Of a stretch of DNA of 64,000 bases, positions 49,601 to 56,661 are shown piece after piece; position 1 is the stretch's first letter, and each line of letters opens with the position of its first letter. The notes under the pieces were generated by a model. That model ran no database searches. It was not told where the DNA came from and saw nothing but the letters and a program-made list of their open reading frames with translations. Origin of the DNA: Streptomyces albofaciens JCM 4342 (lineage in GTDB: Bacteria > Actinomycetota > Actinomycetes > Streptomycetales > Streptomycetaceae); contig NZ_PDCM01000002.1 of the NCBI RefSeq assembly GCF_008634025.1, positions 4,071,501 through 4,135,500 of the forward strand, in the 5' to 3' direction. The translations under genes and the position numbers were made by a program.

Positions 49601-49984
49601 GACAGGCTGCGCACCCGGCAGCGCCGGGCCGCGGTCGTCCACCACCCGCGGACCGGCGCCCCGGTGTGGTTCAACCAGGCGGCGTTCCTCAACGAGCGGA
49701 CGCTCGACCCGGTCGTCCGCGACTACCTCGTCGACGTGTACGGCCCGGAGGGCCTGCCCTTCAACACCGCGTACGGCGACGGCACCCCGATCGACACCGA
49801 AACCGTCGAGACGCTCAACGCCGCCTACCGCGACGCGACCGTGAGCGAGCCCTGGCAGGACGGTGACGTCCTGCTGGTCGACAACCTCCGCATGGCCCAC
49901 AGCCGCGACCCCTACCAGGGTGCCCGCGACGTCGTGGTGGTCCTCGGCGACCCGGTCCGGCTGCCCGGCCATGTTCTTTCCTGA
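46667..49984 (+). CDS. Free-standing A-PCP fused to a TauD/SyrP-like hydroxylase
   Basis: About 1105 residues. Residues 1-120 look like a decayed condensation domain end (LPPEVAAGIDRLAGESAVDSRSVWLAAQAKVAAAVTG). The A domain follows (YFTSGSTGEPKG; code read as DIWQSTADDK, which I cannot assign), then PCP (FTELGGTSLTAIRL, about 704) and a TauD-type Fe(II)/2-oxoglutarate domain about 790-1105. Its iron ligands are HHE (MCMHHELSY, about 885-887) and His near 1078 (NLRMAHSRDPYQGAR). SyrP-like enzymes beta-hydroxylate carrier-bound amino acids such as Asp. It may load the A-less module 3 of NRPS A or make a free hydroxy amino acid. Start is uncertain: ATG 46667 chosen; GTG 46634, 46676 and 46691 are alternatives. 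Confidence 0.85.
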   Translation: MSGVGCRLVRDSAGGGQAGDGTAEQGLPVLPPEVAAGIDRLAGESAVDSRSVWLAAQAKVAAAVTGFQEWRVGGGTWRDLIAWAATEQGREQARAAWRAAQAQEYVGADRVAAYLERALHRMTTAPNAPHHLDSLLSAAELDQLLLGFAGPVRELPDRRCHELFEERVRRHPDAVAAVQGDRSWTYAELNRRANILARSLHEQGLRPEDIVAVVCERTLEWLAAVLAVFKAGGCYLPLEPRFPAERIATVLARSEARWVLAERGVPHLEEALTGREGIRTAVIDEVLARGGPDDDLGLPVAADQLAYIYFTSGSTGEPKGAMCEHNGFLNHVLAKIEDLGIEEGYVVAQTAPQCFDISLWQLVSALLVGGRTHIVEQEAVLDVRRFIDTLADGGVQVAQLVPSYLEVVLSALEEEPRALPRLRCVSVTGEALKKELAERWFAAFPEVLLANAYGLTETSDDTNHEVMDRVPDTRSVPLGKAVRNVRVYVVDEWLSPVPLGVPGEIVFSGVCVGRGYVNDEARTKAAFGQDPYRPGERLYRSGDFGRWLPGGTLEFLGRRDSQVKINGFRIEIGEIENRLLQVPGVRDGAVVVTGSPERRALVGYYTTTGPLATEDVRRALAAALPAYMVPRHLHHRAELPLTDNGKTDRKALARMAEEAVRQAGGDASGPPATATERRVAAIWAELLDIPSERIGRDTHFTELGGTSLTAIRLAVALDRVVTVEDLADTPTVAEVAALVDRKAGENGEAGERGETGEVPGTEQAVQQASQEAAPVPVTGPAADGPRPVRSDSGLAVLTAASGEGAAAGAVWAERHRTAVHAAVAEHGAVLLRGLGVATPADVAAVAAALGIEAMTERERFAPRADHGDGVYGSSEWPAAEPMCMHHELSYATEVPGLLLFGCLTAPASGGRTGVADSQAVMRALPAGLVDRFTRDGWLLTRMYHDIGVSWTEAFGTGDRAEVDAYCAAAALEHTWLPGDRLRTRQRRAAVVHHPRTGAPVWFNQAAFLNERTLDPVVRDYLVDVYGPEGLPFNTAYGDGTPIDTETVETLNAAYRDATVSEPWQDGDVLLVDNLRMAHSRDPYQGARDVVVVLGDPVRLPGHVLS

Positions 49985-50006
49985 CCCCTCACCAGTGGAG
50001 CCCTCG

Positions 50007-51044
50007 ATGCCCCCTTCCACCACAGCGCCCAGCTTCGCCGTGATATCCGGCGGCCAGGTGCACCGCGCCCTCGAAGGCAGGCACCGCGAGGTCGTCGGGA
50101 TCGTCGAGGCGGCCTACCGCGTCCACGGTGCCGGCGACACCGTCAACCCGCCCTCGTACTTCCTGCGCTTCGCCGACCGCCCCTCGTCCCGGATCATCGC
50201 GCTCCCGGCGTCGGTCGGCGGCGACACCCGGGTCGACGGGATCAAATGGATCTCCAGCTTCCCCGAGAACGTGGCCGCGGGCCTCCCCCGCGCCTCCGCC
50301 GTCCTCATCCTCAACGACCACGACACCGGCTACCCGCTGGCCTGCCTGGAGAGCTCCATCATCAGCGCCACCCGCACGGCCGCCTCGGCCGCGCTCGCCG
50401 CCGACCGGCTCAGCCGGGGGCGCGAACGGCCCCGGCGCATCGGCTTCTTCGGCGTCGGCCTGATCGCCCGCTACATCCACGACTACCTGGCGGCCACCGG
50501 CTGGACCTTCGACGAAGCGGGCGTTCACGACCTGTCCGCCGAGCACGCGGGCGGCTTCGCCGACTACCTGGGGCGGGCGACCGGCGAGGGCACCGCCATC
50601 ACCGTGCACGAGCGCGCCGAGGACCTGGTCCGAAGCAGTGACCTGCTGGTCTTCGCGACCACCTCGGGAGCCCCGCACGTCAGCGACCCCGCCTGGTTCG
50701 CCCACCACCCCCTCGTCCTGCACATCTCGCTGCGCGATCTGTCCCCCGAGGTGGTCCTCGCGTCGGCCAACGTCGTCGACGACGTGGAGCACTGCCTCAA
50801 GGCGGGCACCTCGCTGCACCTGACCGAACAGGCCGTGGGGCACCGCGACTTCGTCGACGGCACCCTCGACGACGTGCTCACCGGCCGCCTCACCCCGCCC
50901 ACCGACCGACCGGTGATCTTCTCCCCGTTCGGACTCGGTGTGCTCGACCTCGCGGTCGGCAAGCACGTCTACGACACCGTGCGCGCCGCCGGAGACCTAC
51001 CCATCGTCGAGGACTTCTTCCATGAACTGCGCCGCTACGGATGA
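50007..51044 (+). CDS. SbnB-like 2,3-diaminopropionate biosynthesis dehydrogenase
   Basis: A 345-residue ornithine cyclodeaminase/mu-crystallin-family protein. It matches SbnB in layout: substrate region (NPPSYFLRF, GIKWISSFPENVAAGLPRASAVLILND), Rossmann motif (RIGFFGVGLIARYIHDYL) and FATTSGAPHV. SbnB oxidises N-(1-amino-1-carboxyl-2-ethyl)-glutamate with NAD to give L-2,3-diaminopropionate and 2-oxoglutarate. It lies directly upstream of an SbnA-like gene, which supports Dap rather than proline synthesis. GGAG lies 7 bases before the ATG. Confidence 0.83.
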   Translation: MPPSTTAPSFAVISGGQVHRALEGRHREVVGIVEAAYRVHGAGDTVNPPSYFLRFADRPSSRIIALPASVGGDTRVDGIKWISSFPENVAAGLPRASAVLILNDHDTGYPLACLESSIISATRTAASAALAADRLSRGRERPRRIGFFGVGLIARYIHDYLAATGWTFDEAGVHDLSAEHAGGFADYLGRATGEGTAITVHERAEDLVRSSDLLVFATTSGAPHVSDPAWFAHHPLVLHISLRDLSPEVVLASANVVDDVEHCLKAGTSLHLTEQAVGHRDFVDGTLDDVLTGRLTPPTDRPVIFSPFGLGVLDLAVGKHVYDTVRAAGDLPIVEDFFHELRRYG

Positions 51045-51086
51045 CGGGCCCACGCCCCTGGACCACGCGCCCACGCGGGAGGTGCC

Positions 51087-52073
51087 GTGCCGGTAATCTC
51101 GGCCCCGCAGGACTACAACGAGGACGACCTCTACGTGGACCTGCGGTCCTCCCTGGGGCTGCCCCTCTACCTCAAGTGTGAAGGGTTCAACTTCTCCGGC
51201 TCCATCAAGCAGAAGGCCGCCCTGGAGATGATCGAGGCGGCGGAGAAGGCGGGCCGGCTCACCGACGGGTCGGTGATCGTGGAGTCGTCCTCCGGCAACC
51301 TGGGGGTCGCGCTCAGCACGATCGCGGCGAGCAAGGGCTACCGCTTCGTGTGCGTCACCGACTCCCGCTGCAACGCGGCCACGCGGCAGCTGATGGAGGC
51401 GCTCGGCGCCGAGGTGCACACGGTCAGCGAACCCGACCCGGAAGGCGGTCTCCTGGCCACCCGGCTCGCCCACGTCCGCGCGCTGTGCGACAGCGACGAG
51501 CGCTACGTCTGGCTCAACCAGTACGTCAACGAGGACAACTGGCGGGCGCACCACCGGCTCACCGCGCCGCACATCGCCGAGCGGTTCCCCGCCCTCGATG
51601 TGCTCTTCATCGGCGCCGGTACCACCGGAACGCTGATGGGCTGCGCCCGCTGGTACCGGGAACACCGCCCCTCCGTGCGCATCGTCGCCGTGGACAGTGT
51701 CGGCTCGGTCACCTTCGGCGGCCCCGCCGCGGCCCGGATGATCCCGGGGCTGGGAGCCGGGGTGCGGCCGCCGCTGTTCGACGAGTCCCTGGTGGACGAC
51801 GCCGTGCTGGTGCCGGAGGTGGAGACCGTCCGCGCCTGCCACCGCATGGTCGGCCAGGGGTTCCTGTTCGGCGGTTCCACCGGGACCGTCATCGCGGGCG
51901 CCACGCGCTGGCTGGCCGCGCACGCCGCCGGCCGCGACGACATCACCGCCGTCGCCATCTCCCCCGACCTGGGCGAGCGCTACCTCGACACGGTCTACCG
52001 GGCCGACTGGGTGCGCCGCGTCTACGGGGCGGCACTCGACCTGGACGAGGCCGCGCTCGCCGGACCGGCCTGA
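51087..52073 (+). CDS. SbnA-like PLP enzyme for 2,3-diaminopropionate
   Basis: A 328-residue cysteine synthase-fold protein. PLP-binding Lys is in [12 protein letters not shown], the substrate loop in [11 protein letters not shown] and the phosphate loop in [10 protein letters not shown]. SbnA condenses O-phospho-L-serine with L-glutamate to form the intermediate cleaved by SbnB, giving L-Dap. The final GGSTGTV motif fits the family. GTG start has GGGAGG 5 bases upstream. The pair indicates that Dap (or a derivative) is a precursor of the peptide; no NRPS code here clearly matches Dap. Confidence 0.83.
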   Translation: MPVISAPQDYNEDDLYVDLRSSLGLPLYLKCEGFNFSGSIKQKAALEMIEAAEKAGRLTDGSVIVESSSGNLGVALSTIAASKGYRFVCVTDSRCNAATRQLMEALGAEVHTVSEPDPEGGLLATRLAHVRALCDSDERYVWLNQYVNEDNWRAHHRLTAPHIAERFPALDVLFIGAGTTGTLMGCARWYREHRPSVRIVAVDSVGSVTFGGPAAARMIPGLGAGVRPPLFDESLVDDAVLVPEVETVRACHRMVGQGFLFGGSTGTVIAGATRWLAAHAAGRDDITAVAISPDLGERYLDTVYRADWVRRVYGAALDLDEAALAGPA

Positions 52074-52132
52074 TCCGCGCCGCCCGCTCCCGTCCGCACC
52101 ACGCACCACCGAGAACACTGGAGAGACACACC

Positions 52133-52339
52133 ATGACCAACCCGTTCGAGGACCCCGACGGCCGCTACCTGGTCCTGATCAACGACGAGGACCAGTACTC
52201 CCTGTGGCCCTCCTTCGCCGAAGTGCCGGGCGGTTGGCGCGTCGCCCAGCAGGAGGCGAGCCACGCGGAGAGCCTCGCCTACATAGAGGAGCACTGGACC
52301 GACATGCGTCCGCGCAGTGTCGTCGAGGCGATGGGCTGA
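52133..52339 (+). CDS. MbtH-like protein
   Basis: A 68-residue NRPS accessory protein. MbtH-like proteins bind A domains and are often needed for their folding and activity. The conserved core [19 protein letters not shown] and the C-terminal DMRPRSV are present. It follows the SbnA-like gene by 59 bases and is followed by the AsnO/VioC-like gene within 5 bases; a GAGAG site lies before the ATG. As the only MbtH gene in the window, it probably serves all three NRPS genes and the A-PCP-TauD protein. Confidence 0.95.
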   Translation: MTNPFEDPDGRYLVLINDEDQYSLWPSFAEVPGGWRVAQQEASHAESLAYIEEHWTDMRPRSVVEAMG

Positions 52340-52344
52340 TCGTG

Positions 52345-53322
52345 ATGACGGTGACAGCTCAGCCCGGTACCCGGCCGCAGACGGTGACGGTGGACGCCGC
52401 GGACGCGCAGCAGGTCGAACGCGTCGCGGCGCGCCTCACCGAACCGGCCGGCTGCCTGATCGACAGCCCGGACTGGCTCGCACGGGCCCGGCGGGCCTGG
52501 CCCCGGCTCCCCACCGGCCTGGTCAGCGGCCTGCGCGAGTACCGCAGGGACTCCGGCCCCACGGGCACGCTGCTCGTCCGGGGGCTCCCCCTGGGCCAGG
52601 TGCCGCCCACCCCCGCCGAGCCCGGCTCGGTGCAGCGCGAGGGCACCGTCGCGGCGGCGGTGCTCGCCATGATCGCCTCCGGTCTGGGCGACCCCGTCGC
52701 CTACCGCCCGGAGAAGACCGGCGCGATCGTGCAGGACGTCGTGCCCGTACCCGGACAGGAGGACTACCAGAGCAACGCGGGTTCCGTGCTGCTCACCTTC
52801 CACACCGAGAACGCCTTCCACCCCCACCGTCCCGACTTCGTGATGCTGCTCTGCCTGCGGGCCGACCACGAACGGGTGGCGGAGCTGCGTACCGCATGCA
52901 TCCGTGAGGTGCTGCCGTTGCTCACCGACGAGTCCCGGGAGGCGCTGCTCGCGCCGGAGTTCGTCACCGCGCCGCCGCCCTCGTTCGGTCTGCCCGGTGC
53001 CGGCACCACACCGCACGCGGTGCTCACGGGGGCCCCGGAGGACCCGGACATCTGCGTCGACCTGGCGGCCACCGCACCGCAGACGCAGCGCGCCAAGGTG
53101 GCGATGCACGAACTGCAGGAGCTGTTCGACCGCACCGCGCAGAGCGTGCGGCTGGTTCCGGGTGAACTGGCCATCGTGGACAACCGCGTGACCGTCCACG
53201 GCCGGACGTCCTTCCGTCCCCGCTACGACGGCCAGGACCGCTGGCTCCAGCGCACGTTCGCCGTCACCGACCTGCGCCGCTCCCGCGGCATGCGGGAGGC
53301 CGACGGCTACGTGCTGGACTAG
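52345..53322 (+). CDS. AsnO/VioC-like Fe(II)/2-oxoglutarate amino-acid beta-hydroxylase
   Basis: A 325-residue clavaminate synthase-like oxygenase. Iron ligands His153-x-Glu155 (TFHTENAFHPHRPDF) and His285 (VTVHGRTSF) match, within two residues, the HxE...H triad of AsnO (His155, Glu157, His287) and VioC. The RPRYDGQDRWLQR segment supplies the 2-oxoglutarate Arg. AsnO hydroxylates free L-Asn and VioC free L-Arg. Module 8 of the NRPS activates Asn, so 3-hydroxyasparagine is the likely product; Arg hydroxylation is the alternative. GTG 52342 or ATG 52345 can start; the gene follows the MbtH stop by only 2-5 bases and is probably coupled to it. Confidence 0.82.
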   Translation: MTVTAQPGTRPQTVTVDAADAQQVERVAARLTEPAGCLIDSPDWLARARRAWPRLPTGLVSGLREYRRDSGPTGTLLVRGLPLGQVPPTPAEPGSVQREGTVAAAVLAMIASGLGDPVAYRPEKTGAIVQDVVPVPGQEDYQSNAGSVLLTFHTENAFHPHRPDFVMLLCLRADHERVAELRTACIREVLPLLTDESREALLAPEFVTAPPPSFGLPGAGTTPHAVLTGAPEDPDICVDLAATAPQTQRAKVAMHELQELFDRTAQSVRLVPGELAIVDNRVTVHGRTSFRPRYDGQDRWLQRTFAVTDLRRSRGMREADGYVLD

Positions 53323-53339
53323 GGCCCGGCTGCGGAGCG

Positions 53340-53382
53340 ACACGGTGGGCGCGCTGCCCGAGGACGAGCGCGCCCACCGTGT
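53340..53382. terminator. Bidirectional terminator between the oxygenase and SARP genes
   Basis: Perfect 16-bp stem (53340-53355 with 53367-53382) and 11-base loop between two converging stops. It is followed by GTCCTTTC on the plus strand. Confidence 0.8.
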
Positions 53383-53415
53383 GTCCTTTCGTGCCGGTCC
53401 GGGCGGCGGTACGCA

Positions 53416-55542
53416 TCACCCGGTGCAGCTGGACTCCATCGGCGCGACCAGCAGAGCGGACAGGTCCCGGCTGAGCTCGTCCATCCCGCACCAGGCCGCC
53501 TGGTCGATGACGGAGATCAGCGCGAGCCGCTCCGCGGCGAACCATTCGGACGCCGAAGCCGTCAGCTGGTCCAGGACCTCGGAGCCCAGCGTCCGTTGCA
53601 GCACCGAGCCGTGGTGCCGTCCCCCGTGGTGGCCCCGCTCCCGCCGCCGGGCGTGCGAGGCGATCGTCAGCCAGGTGCGGAACGCCCTGCCGAGCGCCTC
53701 GCGCTGTTCCAGGACGTCGCCCTCCCGGTGGGCGGCTTCGCGCGCGTACAGCCGCGACAGGGTACGGAACCGGTAGCGCGGCCGTCCCGTGGCGTCGAAG
53801 CCCATGGTCTGCAGCAGCTGGGCGTCGACCAGTTGCTCCATCAGGCCTTCCGCCACGTCGACGTCCTCGTCCAGCAGGGCCGCGCCGACCCAGCCCGCGA
53901 AGTCCGGCGTCTCCAGCAGGCCCAGCCGCTGGTAGAGCTGGGCGGCCCGCGCGGTCAGGGACCGGTAGCTCAGCTCGAAGCTGGAGCGTATCCGCGACCC
54001 GCCCGCGCTGAGTTCGTCCAGCCGCTGGTGCTCGTTGGCCAGCCGGGAGACCAGGTAGCCCACCGACCAGTGCGGTTTGGCCGTCAGCTTGGCCGCCGCG
54101 ATCCGTACGGTGAGCGGCAGGCGGTCGCACAGCTCGACGAGCCGGTCGGCGTCCGCCCTGGCGAACCGGACGCGCTCCTCCCCGATGATCCGCTCCAGCA
54201 GGCCGGTGGCCTCCTGCCGGGTCAGCGCGTCGAGGTCGATGCGCAGCGCGCCGTGCCGGACCACCAGCTGTTCCAGCTGGCAGCGGCTGGTGACCACCAC
54301 GCAGCAGCACGGGCTGCCGGGGATCAGCGCGCGGATCTGGTCGAAGGTGCGGACGTCGTCCAGGACGATCAGCACCTTCCGGTCGGCCATCAGGCTGCGG
54401 TAGAGCGCGATCCGCTCGTGCACACCGACCGGGACGTCCGCCTCCGGGACCCCCAGGGACCGGAGGAACCGGCCGAGCACCGCCTCGGACGACACCGGCG
54501 GCCGGTTCTCGTCGTGCCCCGACATGTCGGCGTAGAGCAGCCCGTCGGGGAAGCGGCCGGCGACCCGGTGCGACCAGTGCAGGGCCAGCCCGGTCTTGCC
54601 CACCCCGGCGCTGCCGGTGATCAGGGCCGCCGGGATCGACCGCTGCCCGTCCCCGCCGTCGACCAGCCCGTCCAGCGCGGCCAGTTGCCGCTCGCGGCCG
54701 CTGAAGGCCGGTACGTCGGCGGGCAGTTCGAGGGGCGTCTGACGGTCCTCCGGTATCGCCCGGGCGGCCGTCGCCGGGGGCGCGAGCGACGGGTCGTCGC
54801 GGAGGATCGCGTCGTGCAGCCGCTGGAGTTCCGGGCCCGGCTCCAGCCCGAGGTCCTCGATGAAGTGCGCCCAGCCCTCCCGGAACGTCTCCATCGCCTC
54901 GGCCCGGCGGCCGGCCCGGTACTGGGCGAGCATCAGGGCGCCGCGCGACCGCTCCCGCAGCGGGTGATCGCGTACGACCGTGACCAGGTCCGGGATCAGT
55001 TCCCGGTGGTGGCCCAGCTCCAGCTTGGCCGCGACGTAGGTGTCGTAGGTGGCGAGCCGCAGCTCTTCCAGGCGGGCCGCCTCGTCCTCGACGAGCGTCC
55101 CGGCGACGCCCGCGAGGGCCGGCCCCCGCCACAGGGCCAGCGCCTGCTCGTAGGCGTGTGCCGCGTCCGCGACGCAGCCTTCCTCAAGGGCTTCCTGGGC
55201 GGCGGCGGTGAACTGCTCGAACTCCACCGCGTCGACGTAGTGGCCGTCCAGGTCGAGCAGATAGCCGGGGTGCGCGGTGACGATGACCTCGCCGTCGCAG
55301 CCCTCGGCCTTGAAGCGTTTGCGTAATGCGGCGATGCAGATCGCCACTTGGGTGCGCGCGGTGGCGGGCGGGTGCCCCTTCCACACCGTCTCCATCAATG
55401 TTTCAACAGAAACTATTTTTCCGGGGTTTAGCAGGAGAAGTGCCAGAATTGTCCGTTGTCTGGCGCCGCCGATGGCTATAGGGCGGCCATGCATCGCCAC
55501 CGCAAGCGCACCCAATATTTTGAACTCCAGTCGTGCCCCCAT
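53416..55542 (-). CDS. AfsR/DnrI-type SARP regulator with NB-ARC domain
   Basis: A 708-residue Streptomyces antibiotic regulatory protein. An N-terminal OmpR-type winged helix (FKILGALAVAMHGRPIAIGG to ARTQVAICIAALRKRF) is followed by the BTAD helical domain (about 95-250) and an NB-ARC ATPase with Walker A GSAGVGKTGL (near 315) and a KVLIVLDDV Walker B. SARPs activate biosynthetic promoters through direct heptamer repeats, which match the six boxes in this window. Start ATG 55542 has GGGGGAC upstream; an earlier in-frame start at 55596 is less likely. Its first 60 codons are unusually AT-rich. The C-terminal TPR-like region of AfsR is only partly present. Confidence 0.92.
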   Translation of the reverse strand: MGARLEFKILGALAVAMHGRPIAIGGARQRTILALLLLNPGKIVSVETLMETVWKGHPPATARTQVAICIAALRKRFKAEGCDGEVIVTAHPGYLLDLDGHYVDAVEFEQFTAAAQEALEEGCVADAAHAYEQALALWRGPALAGVAGTLVEDEAARLEELRLATYDTYVAAKLELGHHRELIPDLVTVVRDHPLRERSRGALMLAQYRAGRRAEAMETFREGWAHFIEDLGLEPGPELQRLHDAILRDDPSLAPPATAARAIPEDRQTPLELPADVPAFSGRERQLAALDGLVDGGDGQRSIPAALITGSAGVGKTGLALHWSHRVAGRFPDGLLYADMSGHDENRPPVSSEAVLGRFLRSLGVPEADVPVGVHERIALYRSLMADRKVLIVLDDVRTFDQIRALIPGSPCCCVVVTSRCQLEQLVVRHGALRIDLDALTRQEATGLLERIIGEERVRFARADADRLVELCDRLPLTVRIAAAKLTAKPHWSVGYLVSRLANEHQRLDELSAGGSRIRSSFELSYRSLTARAAQLYQRLGLLETPDFAGWVGAALLDEDVDVAEGLMEQLVDAQLLQTMGFDATGRPRYRFRTLSRLYAREAAHREGDVLEQREALGRAFRTWLTIASHARRRERGHHGGRHHGSVLQRTLGSEVLDQLTASASEWFAAERLALISVIDQAAWCGMDELSRDLSALLVAPMESSCTG

Positions 55543-55591
55543 GACGTCCCCCAGTAGCTCGACGGTCGCGTCCTCGCGAACGCGTGTACGC

Positions 55592-55610
55592 CTCAAGCAT
55601 GTTACTTGAG
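55592..55610. promoter_or_regulatory. Inverted repeat upstream of SARP (CTCAAG-N7-CTTGAG)
   Basis: Perfect 6-bp arms with a 7-base spacer, 50 bases before the SARP start and AT-rich relative to the genome. It may be an operator for control of the pathway activator. Confidence 0.45.
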
Positions 55611-55645
55611 TTTCTCAGGATGTGATTGTTAACTATTGAGGTTAC

Positions 55646-55671
55646 GCGGAGTGATCAGTTCCGCTTTTTTT
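55646..55671 (+). terminator. Rho-independent-type hairpin with T7 tract
   Basis: GCGGA stem, 9-base loop, TCCGC stem, then seven T residues (55665-55671) on the plus strand. No plus-strand gene ends here, so it may end a transcript antisense to the SARP 5' region or be a chance structure. Confidence 0.4.
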
Positions 55672-55995
55672 ATTTCGGGAGGAGCCCGCACTTTTGGGAA
55701 TGACCGCAAACCGTCGGAGTTACACCCGTTCATGCGGCAAACGCGCTGGACACAGGCGCACCGGGGCGGCCGGACGCCCATCGCCCACCTGCCGCGCACA
55801 ACCGCGCGGAAACGCGACTCCGCTCCGCCGCCCCATCCAAAGGCTACGGACGGTCAGTACACCGAAGGCATCGGCCCGCCGATATTCGGCCCGCACTTCG
55901 GCCTTAGCAGGACCCGCCGGGCAAAGGCAAAAGAAATCCGCCCGGACCATTCTAGAGAAACGGCTTATCGTCTACCTATTGGCCTTATCAGCCGC

Positions 55996-56655
55996 TCAGT
56001 CGCCGGCCCGCACGAGACCCGTCTCGTACGCGAAGACCACCGCCTGTGTACGGTCCCGCAACCCCAGCTTCACCAGCACGCGGCTGACATGTGTCTTGAC
56101 CGTCTGCTCGGCTATGACCAGGCGCTCGGCCAGCTCGGAATTGGACAGCCCCTGCGCTATCAGACGGAGCACCTCCGTCTCCCGTTCGGTGAGCCCCGCC
56201 ACCCGGCCCCGCCGCACCGTGCGCGGCGAGCCGCCCCGGGCGAACTCCTCGATCAGCCGCTTGGTGACGGTGGGGGCGAGCAGCGCCCCGCCCATGGCCA
56301 CCGTGCGCACCGCTTCGGCGAGCTGCTGCGCCGAGGAGTCCTTCAGCAGGAAGCCGTTCGCGCCGGCCCGCAGCGCCTCGTACACGTACTCGTCCTCGTC
56401 GAACGTCGTCAGCATCACGATCTTGACGTGCGGCGAGCTCCGGGTGATCCGGTGGGTCGCCTCCAGACCGTCGAGCACCGGCATCCTGATGTCCATCAGG
56501 ACCACGTCCGGACCCAGCTCGGCGATCCGGTCGATCGCGTCCTGGCCGTCCACCGCCTCACCGATCACCTCGATGTCCGGCTGGGCGTTCAGCACGATGC
56601 CGAAACTCTCCCGGATCAGCTTCTGGTCGTCCGCGATCAGCACCCGGATCGTCAT
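55996..56655 (-). CDS. LuxR/NarL-family response regulator
   Basis: A 219-residue response regulator. The receiver shows IADDQK, phospho-Asp (DVVLMDIRMPVLDG), Thr (MLTTFDEDEYV) and Lys (FLLKDSS). The LuxR helix-turn-helix is LTERETEVLRLIAQGLSNSELAERLVIAEQTVKTHV. It follows the kinase gene by 6 bases and must be its partner. The pair has no SARP-type box. A role in regulating the cluster is suggested only by position between the SARP and the tailoring genes. Confidence 0.93.
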   Translation of the reverse strand: MTIRVLIADDQKLIRESFGIVLNAQPDIEVIGEAVDGQDAIDRIAELGPDVVLMDIRMPVLDGLEATHRITRSSPHVKIVMLTTFDEDEYVYEALRAGANGFLLKDSSAQQLAEAVRTVAMGGALLAPTVTKRLIEEFARGGSPRTVRRGRVAGLTERETEVLRLIAQGLSNSELAERLVIAEQTVKTHVSRVLVKLGLRDRTQAVVFAYETGLVRAGD

Positions 56656-56661
56656 ACGTCC

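Larger units (their letters stand above)
55543..55995. other. Non-coding region upstream of the SARP gene
   Basis: This 453-bp gap separates the SARP start from the two-component regulator stop. It is AT-rich near 55590-55720 and probably carries the SARP promoter, for example a TAACAAT-like -10 near 55625-55632 on the minus strand. It contains the CTCAAG dyad and a T-tailed hairpin listed separately. I see no coding sequence; an in-frame plus-strand open frame here has no credible codon usage or motif. Confidence 0.6.
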
